In this document: piece after piece, positions 35,710 to 44,601 of the stretch
Position numbering within the stretch: position 1 is the stretch's first letter
Layout of the letters: each line of letters opens with the position of its first letter
Assembly (NCBI GenBank): GCA_004552965.1
Contig: SFMU01000002.1
Location: 21,182-85,181, forward strand
Source of the DNA: Bacteroidales bacterium
GTDB lineage: Bacteria > Bacteroidota > Bacteroidia > Bacteroidales > UBA932
Reading direction: 5' to 3'
Length of the DNA stretch: 64,000 nucleotides
Position numbers and translations under genes: made by a program
The notes under the pieces: model-generated
What the model was told of the DNA's origin: nothing
Seen by the model: only the letters and a program-made list of their open reading frames with translations
The model's database searches: none

Positions 35710-37086
35710 CATCGGATCCCAGGCAGGAAGCAACTCCGGCTTCTGCTTCAGCATATTCAGAACATCCGCAGGAACATATTTCTCTTCTGCGACCAGACGG
35801 AACATATATTCATCGAACCACTCGTCAGTCATGATGTAGTTGCCCTTGTACCCCGCAGAAGCGCCCCAGCTATTCTCTACCATCCACTTGACAGGAACAC
35901 CATCCTTGATGTCCACGGCAATCAGAGTCATCGCATGCGAAGAACCACTCGCATGAGTCATGACCCTCTCCTTCTTGTCCATCCCGAAAGACGTCCCAAG
36001 CAAAGACTCATAATCATAATTGGCAAGATCCAGGACTCCACGCTTCCGGTCGGCGAACTTGCCGACATCACAAGAGAAATACATCGCAGTGTCATCCTTG
36101 ATGGACGCAATTGCAATCTCCTTGATCCTCTCGATCGGAAGATTCACATACAGCCAGTTGCCACCTTCATAGACATGCCTGTCAAAGTCTATCTCATACA
36201 CCTTGCCATACTCCCTCGTCGGATCGTTCATCAGCATCACATACCCCTTGTTGAGATCCTTGCCCACAAACTCGTCGCGGAATGAAGCAGGAGTGTATTT
36301 CTTCGTGCTGACCAGCTCATCCTTGGCATTGTAGAAACTCCACTCGAACTCGACAGGAGGCTCACCCAGGCAGAGCACCAGAATCCTGTAGATTTCCTTG
36401 AGCATCTCCTTCTTGAGGTTCTGGCAATCCTTGGCCTTAGCCTCGCGAAGTCTCAGCCCATATTCACGCAGCTTCGTGGAAAGCTGGACTCTCATAGCCG
36501 AAGTGTTCTCCGAACAGTAGGTCTCCGGCATCGTTTCCGAAGGCACGAGCCCGTACTTCATCACCAGGTTCGAAACCCCCGTAAACTGCCCGCCATCGCT
36601 CAGCGGATTGCTGAACAGCCAGTCGACCTTCCTGTCATCGAAGCCCAGGTCCTTCGTGTCGATCACACCCTGAAGGAACAGATTGGCTTTCTCGAGCTGG
36701 TCATAGAAAAAGAGATAGTTCTGGGAGAAAGTGAATTCGCCCATGTTCTTCTCCTGGATTGCCTTGGCCCTGAGGACATTCAGACCGGTGAACAGCCAGC
36801 AGCGTCCCGATGACTTCTGGTCGGTCCTCCCCTTTGTGGTCACCATGTCTGAGAAATGCGTGTCTATCATGGCCGCATTCTCGCTGTTGGCAGCAAGGAC
36901 GGACATGGAAGTCGTGTTCAGGGCATTCTTGATTGCCTTGTCGGACGGGGTGCCCTTGTAGCCGGTCCTGATTTCATTCAGAATCTCTTGAGTGATAGCG
37001 CCTTTGGATGTCTGTCCACTGGCAAGGAAGCCTGATGCCATCATGAGAATGATGGTGGCGAAAGCGGTTTTTCCTCTCATGTTCAT
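35692..37086 (-). CDS. Exported C1-family cysteine peptidase (aminopeptidase C/bleomycin hydrolase type)
   Basis: A 464-residue papain-like peptidase. An N-terminal signal peptide (ATIILMMASGFLASGQ) is unusual for the cytosolic PepC/bleomycin hydrolase family but common in Bacteroidetes homologues. The catalytic Cys96 is in KSSGRCWLFTG, the His is in GSSHAMTLIAVD, and the Asn is in VENSWGAS. It probably degrades peptides in the periplasm. The last codons and stop lie inside the second unit of the 100-bp tandem repeat, and a copy of this 3' end with altered codons occurs 100 bp further downstream. Confidence 0.92.
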   Translation of the reverse strand: MNMRGKTAFATIILMMASGFLASGQTSKGAITQEILNEIRTGYKGTPSDKAIKNALNTTSMSVLAANSENAAMIDTHFSDMVTTKGRTDQKSSGRCWLFTGLNVLRAKAIQEKNMGEFTFSQNYLFFYDQLEKANLFLQGVIDTKDLGFDDRKVDWLFSNPLSDGGQFTGVSNLVMKYGLVPSETMPETYCSENTSAMRVQLSTKLREYGLRLREAKAKDCQNLKKEMLKEIYRILVLCLGEPPVEFEWSFYNAKDELVSTKKYTPASFRDEFVGKDLNKGYVMLMNDPTREYGKVYEIDFDRHVYEGGNWLYVNLPIERIKEIAIASIKDDTAMYFSCDVGKFADRKRGVLDLANYDYESLLGTSFGMDKKERVMTHASGSSHAMTLIAVDIKDGVPVKWMVENSWGASAGYKGNYIMTDEWFDEYMFRLVAEEKYVPADVLNMLKQKPELLPAWDPMFMPEE

Positions 37087-37171
37087 TGAATCGTTTGTGG
37101 TCTGTTTCCATCAAAATTAATCATTTCTTTAGGCAAAAACGAAGAAAAGTCAGTAATTTGCATCTTTGAAT

Positions 37172-38128
37172 ATGCTGAAATCCTGGAAAACAAAGACTAT
37201 TCTGCTTCTCATCGCGACCATCGCCCTGGCTCTCTTCGACCTCTGCACGGGCGGAGGCGGACTGTCCCTGCCGTCCGGAATCGTGTTCGACAGAATCCGT
37301 CTCCCGCGAATGCTGACCGCCGTCTTCTGCGGCGCCTCCCTTTCGCTGTCCGGCCTTCTGATGCAGGGCATATTCAGAAATCCTCTTGCCGACCCTCACA
37401 TCATGGGCGTCAGTTCGGGCGCCGGAGTCGGGGCTGCAGTTGCCACACTGGTGTCAGGGACAGCCCTTCCGCTGACCATCTCGAGCCTTACCGTAGCAGG
37501 ATCGGCCTTTCTTGGAGCCATCCTTTCAGCCCTCCTGATCACTGCCGCCGCCTCCAGATTCAGGGATTCCGCCACCCTTCTGGTCTTCGGAGTCATGCTC
37601 GGATTCGTTTTCAGCGCACTGATTTCGATTCTTGAATATTCAGCCTCGGCGGAGAGTCTGAAAACCTATTACAGCTGGTCTGCAGGCAGTTTCTCGGGAA
37701 GCAGGACAACCGAAGTCGTTTTTCTCGGAATATGCCTGCTCGCAGGTCTCGTCATTTCATCCCTGCTTTCCCGCCGTCTGGACATCATCCTTTTCGGCGA
37801 TGAATATGCCCTCCTGGTTGGCGAAAAACCATCTGCAATCCGGATTGCCGCACTTGGCGCCGGTTGCCTGATGACGGGAGCGGTAACCGCTTTCTGCGGC
37901 CCTCTCGGCTTTGTCGGGATTGTCGGTCCCCACCTGTCAAGGGCCTACCTCGGCACTTCAGTCCATCGGCGGATCATCCCTTGCACTGTCTTGGCCGGAG
38001 CCGCGCTCTCGCTTGTCGCCGACATCATCTCACAGGTTTTCCCGACCCCGCTGCCAGTCGGCAGCACAATCGCGATGATTGGTATACCGATTGTCCTCTA
38101 CATCCTCATATCTCACAGAAATGCTTGA
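37172..38128 (+). CDS. FecCD/BtuC-type ABC transporter permease
   Basis: A 318-residue inner-membrane permease with about nine or ten helices. RLPRMLTAVFCGASLSLSGLLMQGIFRNPLADPHIMGVSSGAG is the FecCD/BtuC family signature stretch, and GFVGIVGPHLSRAYLG and PLPVGSTIAMIGIPIVLYIL match the C-terminal conserved part. Such permeases import iron-siderophores, haem or cobalamin. I start at ATG rather than the TTG two codons before. The ATPase gene overlaps its end by 8 bp. No binding protein or TonB receptor gene is adjacent. Confidence 0.92.
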   Translation: MLKSWKTKTILLLIATIALALFDLCTGGGGLSLPSGIVFDRIRLPRMLTAVFCGASLSLSGLLMQGIFRNPLADPHIMGVSSGAGVGAAVATLVSGTALPLTISSLTVAGSAFLGAILSALLITAAASRFRDSATLLVFGVMLGFVFSALISILEYSASAESLKTYYSWSAGSFSGSRTTEVVFLGICLLAGLVISSLLSRRLDIILFGDEYALLVGEKPSAIRIAALGAGCLMTGAVTAFCGPLGFVGIVGPHLSRAYLGTSVHRRIIPCTVLAGAALSLVADIISQVFPTPLPVGSTIAMIGIPIVLYILISHRNA

Positions 38129-38732
38129 ACTTCGGAATCTTACAGTAGGCTATCGCAAAGTGGCCGCTGGACCGCTCGACCGCTCATTCGCCGATGGAGA
38201 ATGTGTCATGCTTTGCGGCTCCAACGGAAGCGGCAAGACTACTCTGATGAAGACGATTGCCGGCCTGATACCGCCTCTGGGTGGCTCATTCAGTGTCAGT
38301 GGCAAGACTGTCATGGTTCCCACCCGGATCAGCAAGGTCAAAGGATTCACGGTGCGCGAATTCATTCAGACGAGCATCCGCACCGGCATTGCCGGAGCCT
38401 CGGATGTGCGCGAAGCTGTGGACAGGGCTGTGGATCTGTTGAGACTTGGGCATATTCAGAATTGCGACATCAGCCATGTCAGCGACGGAGAATTCCAGAA
38501 GGCTTGCATTGCGACAGCATTCACCCGCGACTGTTCTGTGATGCTTCTGGATGAGCCGACTGCATTCCTCGATGTCGCAAACAGGATCATGGTTCTGAGT
38601 ACCCTGAAGGAAATCGCTTCTGCAACCGGTACCACGGTCCTTTTCTCGACCCATGATATCCACGACGGAGCGATCTATTCCGATTCGGTCATTGATCTTG
38701 GCGGCGGAAGCCTGATCCCTCCTGTTGCCTGA
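38121..38732 (+). CDS. ABC transporter ATP-binding protein, FecE/BtuD-like, atypical motifs
   Basis: A short 203-residue ATPase partnered with the FecCD-type permease. Walker A GSNGSGKTT is intact at 33-41, Walker B is VMLLDEPTAFLD at 140-151, and the switch His is in STHDIHD. The signature, normally LSGGQ, reads VSDGE at 120-124. The Q-loop position after the second strand (MVPTRISKVKGFTVRE) has no glutamine. ATPase activity may be altered, although the pair is otherwise complete. Import of iron complexes or cobalamin is inferred from the permease. Confidence 0.85.
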   Translation: MLELRNLTVGYRKVAAGPLDRSFADGECVMLCGSNGSGKTTLMKTIAGLIPPLGGSFSVSGKTVMVPTRISKVKGFTVREFIQTSIRTGIAGASDVREAVDRAVDLLRLGHIQNCDISHVSDGEFQKACIATAFTRDCSVMLLDEPTAFLDVANRIMVLSTLKEIASATGTTVLFSTHDIHDGAIYSDSVIDLGGGSLIPPVA

Positions 38733-38771
38733 AAAAAAAGTTTGACCCTGCTGTTTCCGGCAGGGTCAAAC
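38732..38771 (-). terminator. Terminator of the histone H1-like gene
   Basis: GTTTGACCCTGC and GCAGGGTCAAAC form a perfect 12-bp stem with an 8-nt loop. Read on the minus strand it ends in eight T residues, and it lies directly after the H1-like gene. Confidence 0.85.
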
Positions 38772-38797
38772 TCTTGATTGGTCTTTGGCAAGGATTA

Positions 38798-38971
38798 CTA
38801 CTTTGCTGCAGCAACTGATTCCTTTCTGAACTCCTTGAGATCTTTCATGAGTTCGAGAGCGGCCTTGCGTGCGCGTGCGCCAGCAGCTTTGTTTCCCTTT
38901 GCGACCTGTGCGTCAGCATTGGTGACGAAGTCATTGAGTTCTGCCTTGATTTTGGCAACGAGTGTTTCCAT
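38798..38971 (-). CDS. Histone H1-like (Hc1-type) protein
   Basis: A 57-residue Lys/Ala-rich protein beginning METLVAKIKAELNDFV, with a central AKGNKAAGARARKAALELMKDL stretch and an end in KESVAAAK. It resembles the small histone H1/Hc1-like proteins of Bacteroidetes, thought to bind DNA and help compact the nucleoid. The start is the only ATG that keeps the family N-terminus. It is monocistronic, with a strong terminator. The 140 bp upstream is AT-rich and carries a 9-bp inverted repeat. Confidence 0.8.
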   Translation of the reverse strand: METLVAKIKAELNDFVTNADAQVAKGNKAAGARARKAALELMKDLKEFRKESVAAAK

Positions 38972-39113
38972 TTTACTGTTTTTTATGAATTATTAGTTGA
39001 ACTTGGGTTTATTTTCAAAGCATTACCGCTCCAATGTGCACTTATGACAGGCCTAATAAAACAATTTATCAATTAAAAAACAAAAAAATCTGATTTTTTT
39101 CCGGAGCGGTAGT

Positions 39114-39710
39114 TCAGATACCGGACTCCGGAGTTTCTTCCTTTTTCGGTTTGACGTTCAGGAAGTTCATAGCCCTGTCCGGGCCGATCGTGGCGAAATT
39201 CCGGCAACCTTCGATGACCCTTTTGCAGATCTGGGGCATTGCCTGCATTTCCTCGTCACTGAGTTCCCCGATCACATAGTCGACTTGCTGGCCTCTGGCG
39301 AAGTCGTTGCCGATGCCTACCCTGATTCTGGCCCATGAGGTGCTTTCCAGCCGGGCCTGGATGTCTTTGAGCCCGTTGTGGCCACCGTCGCTTCCGCTTT
39401 TCCTCATCCTCAAGGTCCCGAAGGGAAGATTCAGATCGTCACAGATCACAATGAGATTCTCCAACGGAATTTCGAGCTTGTTCACCCAATATCTGACAGC
39501 GTTGCCACTGAGATTCATGTAGGTGGACGGCTTCAGCAGAGTGAAGGTCCTTCCTTTGAACTTTACCTGGGCGATGTCGCCGTATCTTTCAGTTGAAAAA
39601 ACAGCATTGGATGCCTGTGCCCAGGCATCCAACACCATAAATCCCATGTTATGTCTGGTACGAGCGTACTCTGCGCCGATGTTTCCCAATCCTGCGACGA
39701 GATAGTTCAT
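39114..39710 (-). CDS. pth: Peptidyl-tRNA hydrolase
   Basis: Pth cleaves the ester bond of peptidyl-tRNAs released from stalled ribosomes. The 198-residue product begins MNYLVAGLGNIGAEYARTRHNMGF, supplying the catalytic His. It also carries KPSTYMNLSGNAV, ICDDLNLPFGTLRMRKSGSDGGHNGLKDI and RIRVGIGN, all family hallmarks. It follows the L25 gene by 21 bp on the same strand, a very common pairing. Confidence 0.97.
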   Translation of the reverse strand: MNYLVAGLGNIGAEYARTRHNMGFMVLDAWAQASNAVFSTERYGDIAQVKFKGRTFTLLKPSTYMNLSGNAVRYWVNKLEIPLENLIVICDDLNLPFGTLRMRKSGSDGGHNGLKDIQARLESTSWARIRVGIGNDFARGQQVDYVIGELSDEEMQAMPQICKRVIEGCRNFATIGPDRAMNFLNVKPKKEETPESGI

Positions 39711-39731
39711 ACCCGATGGATTAAGTCAGAA

Positions 39732-40301
39732 CTATGCTCCGGCCTGCTTAGCCTGGCGGGTAGCCTTGACTGTGCAGACGATAGTGTTCTTTGAAGAAAC
39801 TACCTCGATGTTCTCGAAAGCGAGGTCACCTGCAACGATTCTCTTCTCGATGTCGAGATCGGTGGTGTCGATGGTGAGCTCGTCAGGAAGGTTGGCCATG
39901 ACAGCCTTGACCTTGAGAGACCTTGCGTTGACTACGAACTTTCCACCCTTCTGGACTCCTACAGGGTGTCCGGTGAATGAAAGCGGAACATTGATGGTGA
40001 TAGGCTTCTCCTCGTTGACGGCAAGGAAATCCACGTGGAGGCAGTTGTCCTTTACAGGGTGGAACTGGAGCTCATGGAGGATGCAGCTGTACTTCTTGCC
40101 ATTGTCAAGAACGAGGTCGACAATGTAGGATGCAGGAGTGCAGATAAGACCCTTGAGATCCTTGTCGGAGACTGTGAAAAGTACGTTCTCCATTCCGAGG
40201 CCATAGAGATTGCATGGTACGAGACCTTCTTTGCGGATAGCCTTGATGACGGCCTTGTTTCCGACTTCGCGGACAGTGCCGCTCAATTCAAAATGCTTCA
40301 T
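39732..40301 (-). CDS. rplY: 50S ribosomal protein L25 / general stress protein Ctc
   Basis: A CTC-type L25 of 189 residues, with an N-terminal 5S-rRNA-binding domain (GNKAVIKAIRKEGLVPCNLYG, then KYSCILHELQFHPVKDNCLHVDFLAV) and the C-terminal beta domain (NVPLSFTGHPVGVQKGGKFVV, then DELTIDTTDLDIEKRI). It forms a unit with pth. Codon use is that of a highly expressed gene. A candidate promoter lies about 90 bp upstream. Confidence 0.96.
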   Translation of the reverse strand: MKHFELSGTVREVGNKAVIKAIRKEGLVPCNLYGLGMENVLFTVSDKDLKGLICTPASYIVDLVLDNGKKYSCILHELQFHPVKDNCLHVDFLAVNEEKPITINVPLSFTGHPVGVQKGGKFVVNARSLKVKAVMANLPDELTIDTTDLDIEKRIVAGDLAFENIEVVSSKNTIVCTVKATRQAKQAGA

Positions 40302-40388
40302 TTGATTTTTTGTTAATTGTGTTACTCAGTTCCGGCATATTCCGGAACCCCATTGCACCAAAAGCACAGAGGCTTCCAAATTGGCGTG

Positions 40389-40418
40389 CAAAGATACGCT
40401 TTTTTTCTGAAAACCCAA
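40389..40418 (-). promoter_or_regulatory. Promoter of rplY-pth
   Basis: On the minus strand a TTG box, 19 bp, then TATCTTTG. The leader to the rplY ATG would be about 80 nt. Confidence 0.45.
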
Positions 40419-40439
40419 TGCTTGCGCCGTGATTTCAGG

Positions 40440-41813
40440 TCATTTCAGAAGGCCGGTCGCCTTGTTCCAGCTTTCCTTCCTGTAATACTGTCTCAGAAGA
40501 GGTGTGCCCGAATTCGGAAGGAACATGCTCACTCCCGAATATGTCCGGAAAGTGATTTCGCTCATGAATTCGGGAGTGTTTGCCTTGAAGACGGTGCAGG
40601 CATCCAGGGCCTCGCTGAGCTCGAGGATATCGGTTTCCTCAGCCCCGCATTGCCTGAATATGTCGACAATGTCGTAGAAGTACCTCCTTCCTGTGGAATT
40701 CCGGTGGTACGGCTGAACCGAGTAGGTGTCGATGCCGCTGATCTGAGTGCGGTATTTCTCGAAAAGCCTGCTGCACACGTCGGCGACATGGTCGAGCCCG
40801 TCGGTCCGGGCAATCATCACTGTCGACGACCGGTACACGCCGGAACTCTTGTCGTACAGGTCGAAACTCTCCTTGAGCAGCCCGGTGACATCCGGCTCTG
40901 CCGATCCGATGAGATAGTCTGAAATCTTTGTGTAATCGAACATTCCGTTGGCAAGCACCTCGCACGCGGAACCGCAGATGATGTCCGCCTTGTCCTTGAG
41001 GGCGTAGAACAGCTCTATCCCTGCCGTGAAGCACATGTCGAACAGGAGAAAGTCGAGATGGAAAGGTATTCCTTCTGCAAATTCATCGATGTCCAGTTCT
41101 TTGCTGTATGAAACCCCGTTGTGCCTGTAGGTCTCCATCCCGATGCTTCTGGTCATGCCGTAGAACGGGTCTTCGGTGATGTCGTTCTGCGGGACATCGG
41201 CCGCAAAAGCCATCTGCGATATTCCCGTTTCCTCTCCCTCCAGTTCATCGGCATGCTCTTTCTCGAATTTGCTTGGACTGAAATAGTAGCCTTCTGGCAG
41301 CCATCCTGAACCATGTGATGAGAAAACCATCCCGTAACCCTTGGCCGGGAATGTCTCCTTCACGAATGAAAGCACTTTCTGCATGGTGGATGTCGAGTTG
41401 ATGACCGTGCTCTCACCCATGGTGAGCAGGGTGTCGGACCGCATCTTCCCTTCGCCGTCGGTGTAGACTCTCCTGAGATAGGATTTGACAGGGACGTAAT
41501 TGCCCTTGTTCATCAGCTTGCTGAAGACCAGCAGGACGTTGTCTTTTCTTCGGGCCGTAGGAATGAAGCCTTGCACGAGTTCCTGGTTCATGTCGGAATC
41601 CAGATACCCGGCGAGGTCGTTGTACCCGCTTTCGTAAAAGAGCAGGACCCTCCTGGACTCGATGAATTCCTTCCTGTCTCCCAGGTCTGTCTTATGTGAA
41701 TATGCATCCTCATCCAGTCTGGTGTAATTCTCGTCTGGGGTGCAGGCACAGGCAAGAGCGCAGGCGATGATGAGGGCGCAGATGGTGAAAGATGTTGTTT
41801 CCGGACGTTTCAT
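40440..41813 (-). CDS. Clostripain-family (C11) cysteine peptidase lipoprotein
   Basis: A 457-residue protein with a lipoprotein-type leader (IIACALACACTPDENY; the lipidated Cys is 22 or 24). The C11 catalytic dyad is clear: His167 in VFSSHGSGW and Cys261 in LLFDMCFTAGIEL, the latter followed by a CGSACEVLANGM segment typical of clostripain-like proteins. C11 peptidases cleave after basic residues and often self-activate. The likely location is the outer-membrane or cell-surface side. It is divergent from xerD. I start at ATG giving MKRPET rather than 17 codons upstream. Confidence 0.88.
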   Translation of the reverse strand: MKRPETTSFTICALIIACALACACTPDENYTRLDEDAYSHKTDLGDRKEFIESRRVLLFYESGYNDLAGYLDSDMNQELVQGFIPTARRKDNVLLVFSKLMNKGNYVPVKSYLRRVYTDGEGKMRSDTLLTMGESTVINSTSTMQKVLSFVKETFPAKGYGMVFSSHGSGWLPEGYYFSPSKFEKEHADELEGEETGISQMAFAADVPQNDITEDPFYGMTRSIGMETYRHNGVSYSKELDIDEFAEGIPFHLDFLLFDMCFTAGIELFYALKDKADIICGSACEVLANGMFDYTKISDYLIGSAEPDVTGLLKESFDLYDKSSGVYRSSTVMIARTDGLDHVADVCSRLFEKYRTQISGIDTYSVQPYHRNSTGRRYFYDIVDIFRQCGAEETDILELSEALDACTVFKANTPEFMSEITFRTYSGVSMFLPNSGTPLLRQYYRKESWNKATGLLK

Positions 41814-41881
41814 GTCATGTTCCGTTTGTGCTGTCAGGGCACGTTGTCTTTTGACAATTGACAAAGTTAATATTTTTTGTG

Positions 41882-41889
41882 TATTTTTG
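41882..41889 (+). promoter_or_regulatory. -7 element placed right at the xerD start
   Basis: TATTTTTG ends 5 bp before the xerD ATG, with a TTG at 41858-41860 at 21-bp spacing. If used, the transcript would have almost no leader. Confidence 0.45.
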
Positions 41890-41894
41890 AGAAT

Positions 41895-42767
41895 ATGGAC
41901 AGACTCGTAGCCGACTACATCTCATATCTCAGGATAGAGAGGGCAATGTCCCCGAACACCGTGTCTTCATATTCATCGGATGTGGAGAAGTTCTTCCTTG
42001 CAGTTGGAAAAGCTCCCTCCGCCGTCACCACGGATGACCTCAGGGACTATGTCTCTTCACGCCGGGACCTTTCCAAGAGGTCTCTGGCCCGGACTTTGAG
42101 TTCCCTCCGCTCCTTCTTCGACTATCTTGTGATGGAAGGGGAGAGAAAGGACAATCCTTGCGATGCCGTGGACCTTCCGAAACTTGGCCGCTATCTCCCG
42201 TCAGTCCTTTCCGTCGGAGAAGTGGAAGCGATCCTGGATTCGGTCGACCTGACTTCCTGGCAGGGCAGAAGGGACAGGGCTATCCTGGAAGTCCTCTATG
42301 GCTGCGGCCTGCGTGTCTCGGAAGCCGTCAGCCTCAGAATCTCCTGTCTCTTCCTGGACGAAGGCTTTGTCAGAGTGGTAGGAAAAGGTGACAAGGAGAG
42401 GCTCGTGCCTATCGGAGAAGCGGCTGTCGATGCGGTGAGGGACTACCTTGGGCAGAGGCCTTCGGCGGCGGTTTCCGAATATGATGACATCCTATTCCTG
42501 AGCCGCCTTGGCAAGCCTTTGAGCCGTGTCTCGATGTTCAATATTGTCAAGAGACAGGCCATCCTTGCCGGAATCCACAAGGAAATATCTCCCCACACCT
42601 TCAGGCACTCGTTTGCCACCCATCTGATAGAGAACGGGGCTGACCTCAGGGTGGTCCAGGAGATGCTCGGCCACGAGAACATCCTCACTACCGAAATCTA
42701 CACCCACGTGGACCGTTCCACCTGGCAGGCTGCTGTCCTCGACCATCACCCCAGGAAACGGGGATGA
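41895..42767 (+). CDS. xerD: Tyrosine recombinase XerD
   Basis: A site-specific recombinase that resolves chromosome dimers. The 290-residue protein has the SAM-like core-binding domain (YISYLRIERAMSPNTVSSYSSDVEKFF) and the catalytic domain with Arg (YGCGLRVSEAVSL), the HTFRHSFATHLIENGADLRVVQEMLGH box and the Tyr nucleophile in TTEIYTHVDR. The length matches XerC/D. There are no integrative-element genes around it, which favours a housekeeping Xer role. A near-leaderless promoter is predicted. Confidence 0.93.
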   Translation: MDRLVADYISYLRIERAMSPNTVSSYSSDVEKFFLAVGKAPSAVTTDDLRDYVSSRRDLSKRSLARTLSSLRSFFDYLVMEGERKDNPCDAVDLPKLGRYLPSVLSVGEVEAILDSVDLTSWQGRRDRAILEVLYGCGLRVSEAVSLRISCLFLDEGFVRVVGKGDKERLVPIGEAAVDAVRDYLGQRPSAAVSEYDDILFLSRLGKPLSRVSMFNIVKRQAILAGIHKEISPHTFRHSFATHLIENGADLRVVQEMLGHENILTTEIYTHVDRSTWQAAVLDHHPRKRG

Positions 42768-42770
42768 GGC

Positions 42771-43757
42771 TCAAGGCTCGGCAATCCTGCATCTGGCGAG
42801 CATGTTTCCCCGCTCTTCTCCGAATATTCCGGCCTTGACAAGGTTTTCTACCGTAAGCTCTTCTTTGGGGCTGTTCTCCCTGAACAGAACTATCGAATGG
42901 GCAGCATACCTGTCAATGTAGGGGTGGGCTTCCAGTTCTTTCTCGGTTGCCGACCATAGCCTGAAAGGCTCATAGTGTCCTTCTCCGACTTCGATCAGGT
43001 CTTCCAGTCCGGCGAACTTTTCCCCGTCGAAATGCGGAATGTCCATCAGCTGTTCCTTGTAGGAATAGCCTCCGAGTTCTTCCCTGTAGCTGACCATCCT
43101 GGCTGCGAAATATTTGCCTATCCCCGGCAGAGTCTCGAAGGCAGCCGAATCGGCTTCATTGATGTCCAGGAGCGGAATCGAAATGTATGGTTCCAGACGG
43201 CGGTACACGGAATCGGCCACCACATAGGATTTGGCAAAGTCTTCCTTTCTCCTGAACCTGCCTCCTTTTTTTCTGTAGTTGTCGATGGACTGGGCTTGCT
43301 TCAGGCTGAATCCGAGTCTCATCAGATCGTCAATGCTTACGGTGTTCGGGTCGAATCTGAAACTTTCCTTCTTCCTGTATTTCACTGACCGGTAAGCCTG
43401 CGCAGCCTCGTCGCTCCGCAGGGCATCTTTCCTGACAGTGTCATTGACCGGTGCCTGACCTTTCCGGACTTCTGTCCTGCGGCCTTTGCCGACGCGGTTC
43501 CCGGACAGGTTGCCGCCTTCGGATCCGTTCGTGCCTGCCGCACCGGATGCTCCTCCTGGTCCGTCTTCCATTTCCGCAAGAGCGTTGCTTACGATGAAGA
43601 CCGTGTCAGGATTGTCCCTGTCCGCGATGATTCTGGCGACCGAGGCTTTGTGGATGAACAAGGCGCTCTGGTACCCGATGATGAGAAACACGAGGGCTAC
43701 TGCGCCTGTGACGAAGGATGCGGACAGCTTTCGGCCGTCCTTCTTGAAGTTTTCCAT
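42771..43757 (-). CDS. ComEA-like helix-hairpin-helix protein, membrane anchored
   Basis: A 328-residue protein with an N-terminal membrane helix (residues 14-32) and a disordered, Gly/Lys-rich linker (about 60-120). Several helix-hairpin-helix repeats follow: SIDDLMRLGFSLKQAQSIDNYRKKGG, LDINEADSAAFETLPGIGKYFAARMVSYREELGG and a later pair. This layout fits ComEA/ComE-type DNA-binding proteins. It may face the periplasm and bind incoming DNA, but no other competence genes are in the window. It is convergent with xerD, 3 bp apart. Confidence 0.85.
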   Translation of the reverse strand: MENFKKDGRKLSASFVTGAVALVFLIIGYQSALFIHKASVARIIADRDNPDTVFIVSNALAEMEDGPGGASGAAGTNGSEGGNLSGNRVGKGRRTEVRKGQAPVNDTVRKDALRSDEAAQAYRSVKYRKKESFRFDPNTVSIDDLMRLGFSLKQAQSIDNYRKKGGRFRRKEDFAKSYVVADSVYRRLEPYISIPLLDINEADSAAFETLPGIGKYFAARMVSYREELGGYSYKEQLMDIPHFDGEKFAGLEDLIEVGEGHYEPFRLWSATEKELEAHPYIDRYAAHSIVLFRENSPKEELTVENLVKAGIFGEERGNMLARCRIAEP

Positions 43758-43871
43758 AATTGATTTAATTAAGTATTATTCAATACTAAGTTTGTGTCCG
43801 GTTGCGGGATGCTGCAGGGGTCAGTCCCATGTCGCATTATCGGAGTCGGTTGCCTGGGCACTTCCTCTGGG

Positions 43872-44591
43872 TCAGTCCTCCTGGCTCTCCATGTCTTTCT
43901 TTCTCGATTTCTTTTCAGACGGCGCTCCAGCCACGACAATCACGATCTCTCCCTTCGGCTCATGCTCCCTGTACCAGGATGCCACTTCGGAGAGTGTTCC
44001 ACGTCTGTGCTCCTCGTGGATTTTCGAAATCTCCCTTGCGACGGAACATTCGCGCTCCGGACCGAAATGCTCGGCGAATTGTTCGAGGGTCTTCACCAGC
44101 CGGTACGGAGATTCGTAGAAAACCATCGTCCTGGTCTCCTTTTCGAGTTCTGTCAGCAATGTCTGCCGCCCCTTTTTCACCGGAAGAAAGCCTTCGAAGC
44201 AGAATCTGTCGCAAGGCAGTCCTGATGAAACGATAGCCGGGATGCATGCTGTGGCTCCGGGAAGCGTCTGCACTTCGATTCCTTCCGCTGCACAGGTTCT
44301 GGCGAGCAGGAAGCCGGGGTCGGATATTCCCGGAGTGCCCGCGTCACTGATCAGGGCGACGTTGAGGCCGGCGAGAATCTTGTCCCTGACCATGCTGACG
44401 GTCTGATGCTCGTTGAATTTGTGGTGAGACTGGAGTTTTCCGTGGATGTCGTACCTGTGGAGCAGGACACTGCTGGTCCTGGTGTCCTCGGCAAGGATCA
44501 AGTCGGCCTCTTTCAGAACCTTCACAGCCCTGAATGTCATGTCTTCCAGATTTCCAACCGGAGTCGGAACTATGTATAGGATACCTGCCAT
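43872..44591 (-). CDS. rsmI: 16S rRNA (cytidine-1402-2'-O)-methyltransferase RsmI
   Basis: RsmI 2'-O-methylates C1402 of 16S rRNA in the decoding centre. The 239-residue protein shows the tetrapyrrole-methylase-like fold: LYIVPTPVGNLEDMTFRAVKVL, ILAEDTRTSSVLL, ALISDAGTPGISDPGF and CFEGFLPVKKG. The basic tail after residue 225 (SEKKSRKKDMESQED) is an addition beyond the core. It lies 10 bp downstream of the acidic repeat protein gene. Confidence 0.95.
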   Translation of the reverse strand: MAGILYIVPTPVGNLEDMTFRAVKVLKEADLILAEDTRTSSVLLHRYDIHGKLQSHHKFNEHQTVSMVRDKILAGLNVALISDAGTPGISDPGFLLARTCAAEGIEVQTLPGATACIPAIVSSGLPCDRFCFEGFLPVKKGRQTLLTELEKETRTMVFYESPYRLVKTLEQFAEHFGPERECSVAREISKIHEEHRRGTLSEVASWYREHEPKGEIVIVVAGAPSEKKSRKKDMESQED

Positions 44592-44601
44592 CGCGCCGGC
44601 A

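Noticed and set aside
39082..39100. Terminator formed by AAAAAAATC-T-GATTTTTTT
   Set aside because: The stem is almost all A-T with a one-base loop, so it would not form a stable hairpin.
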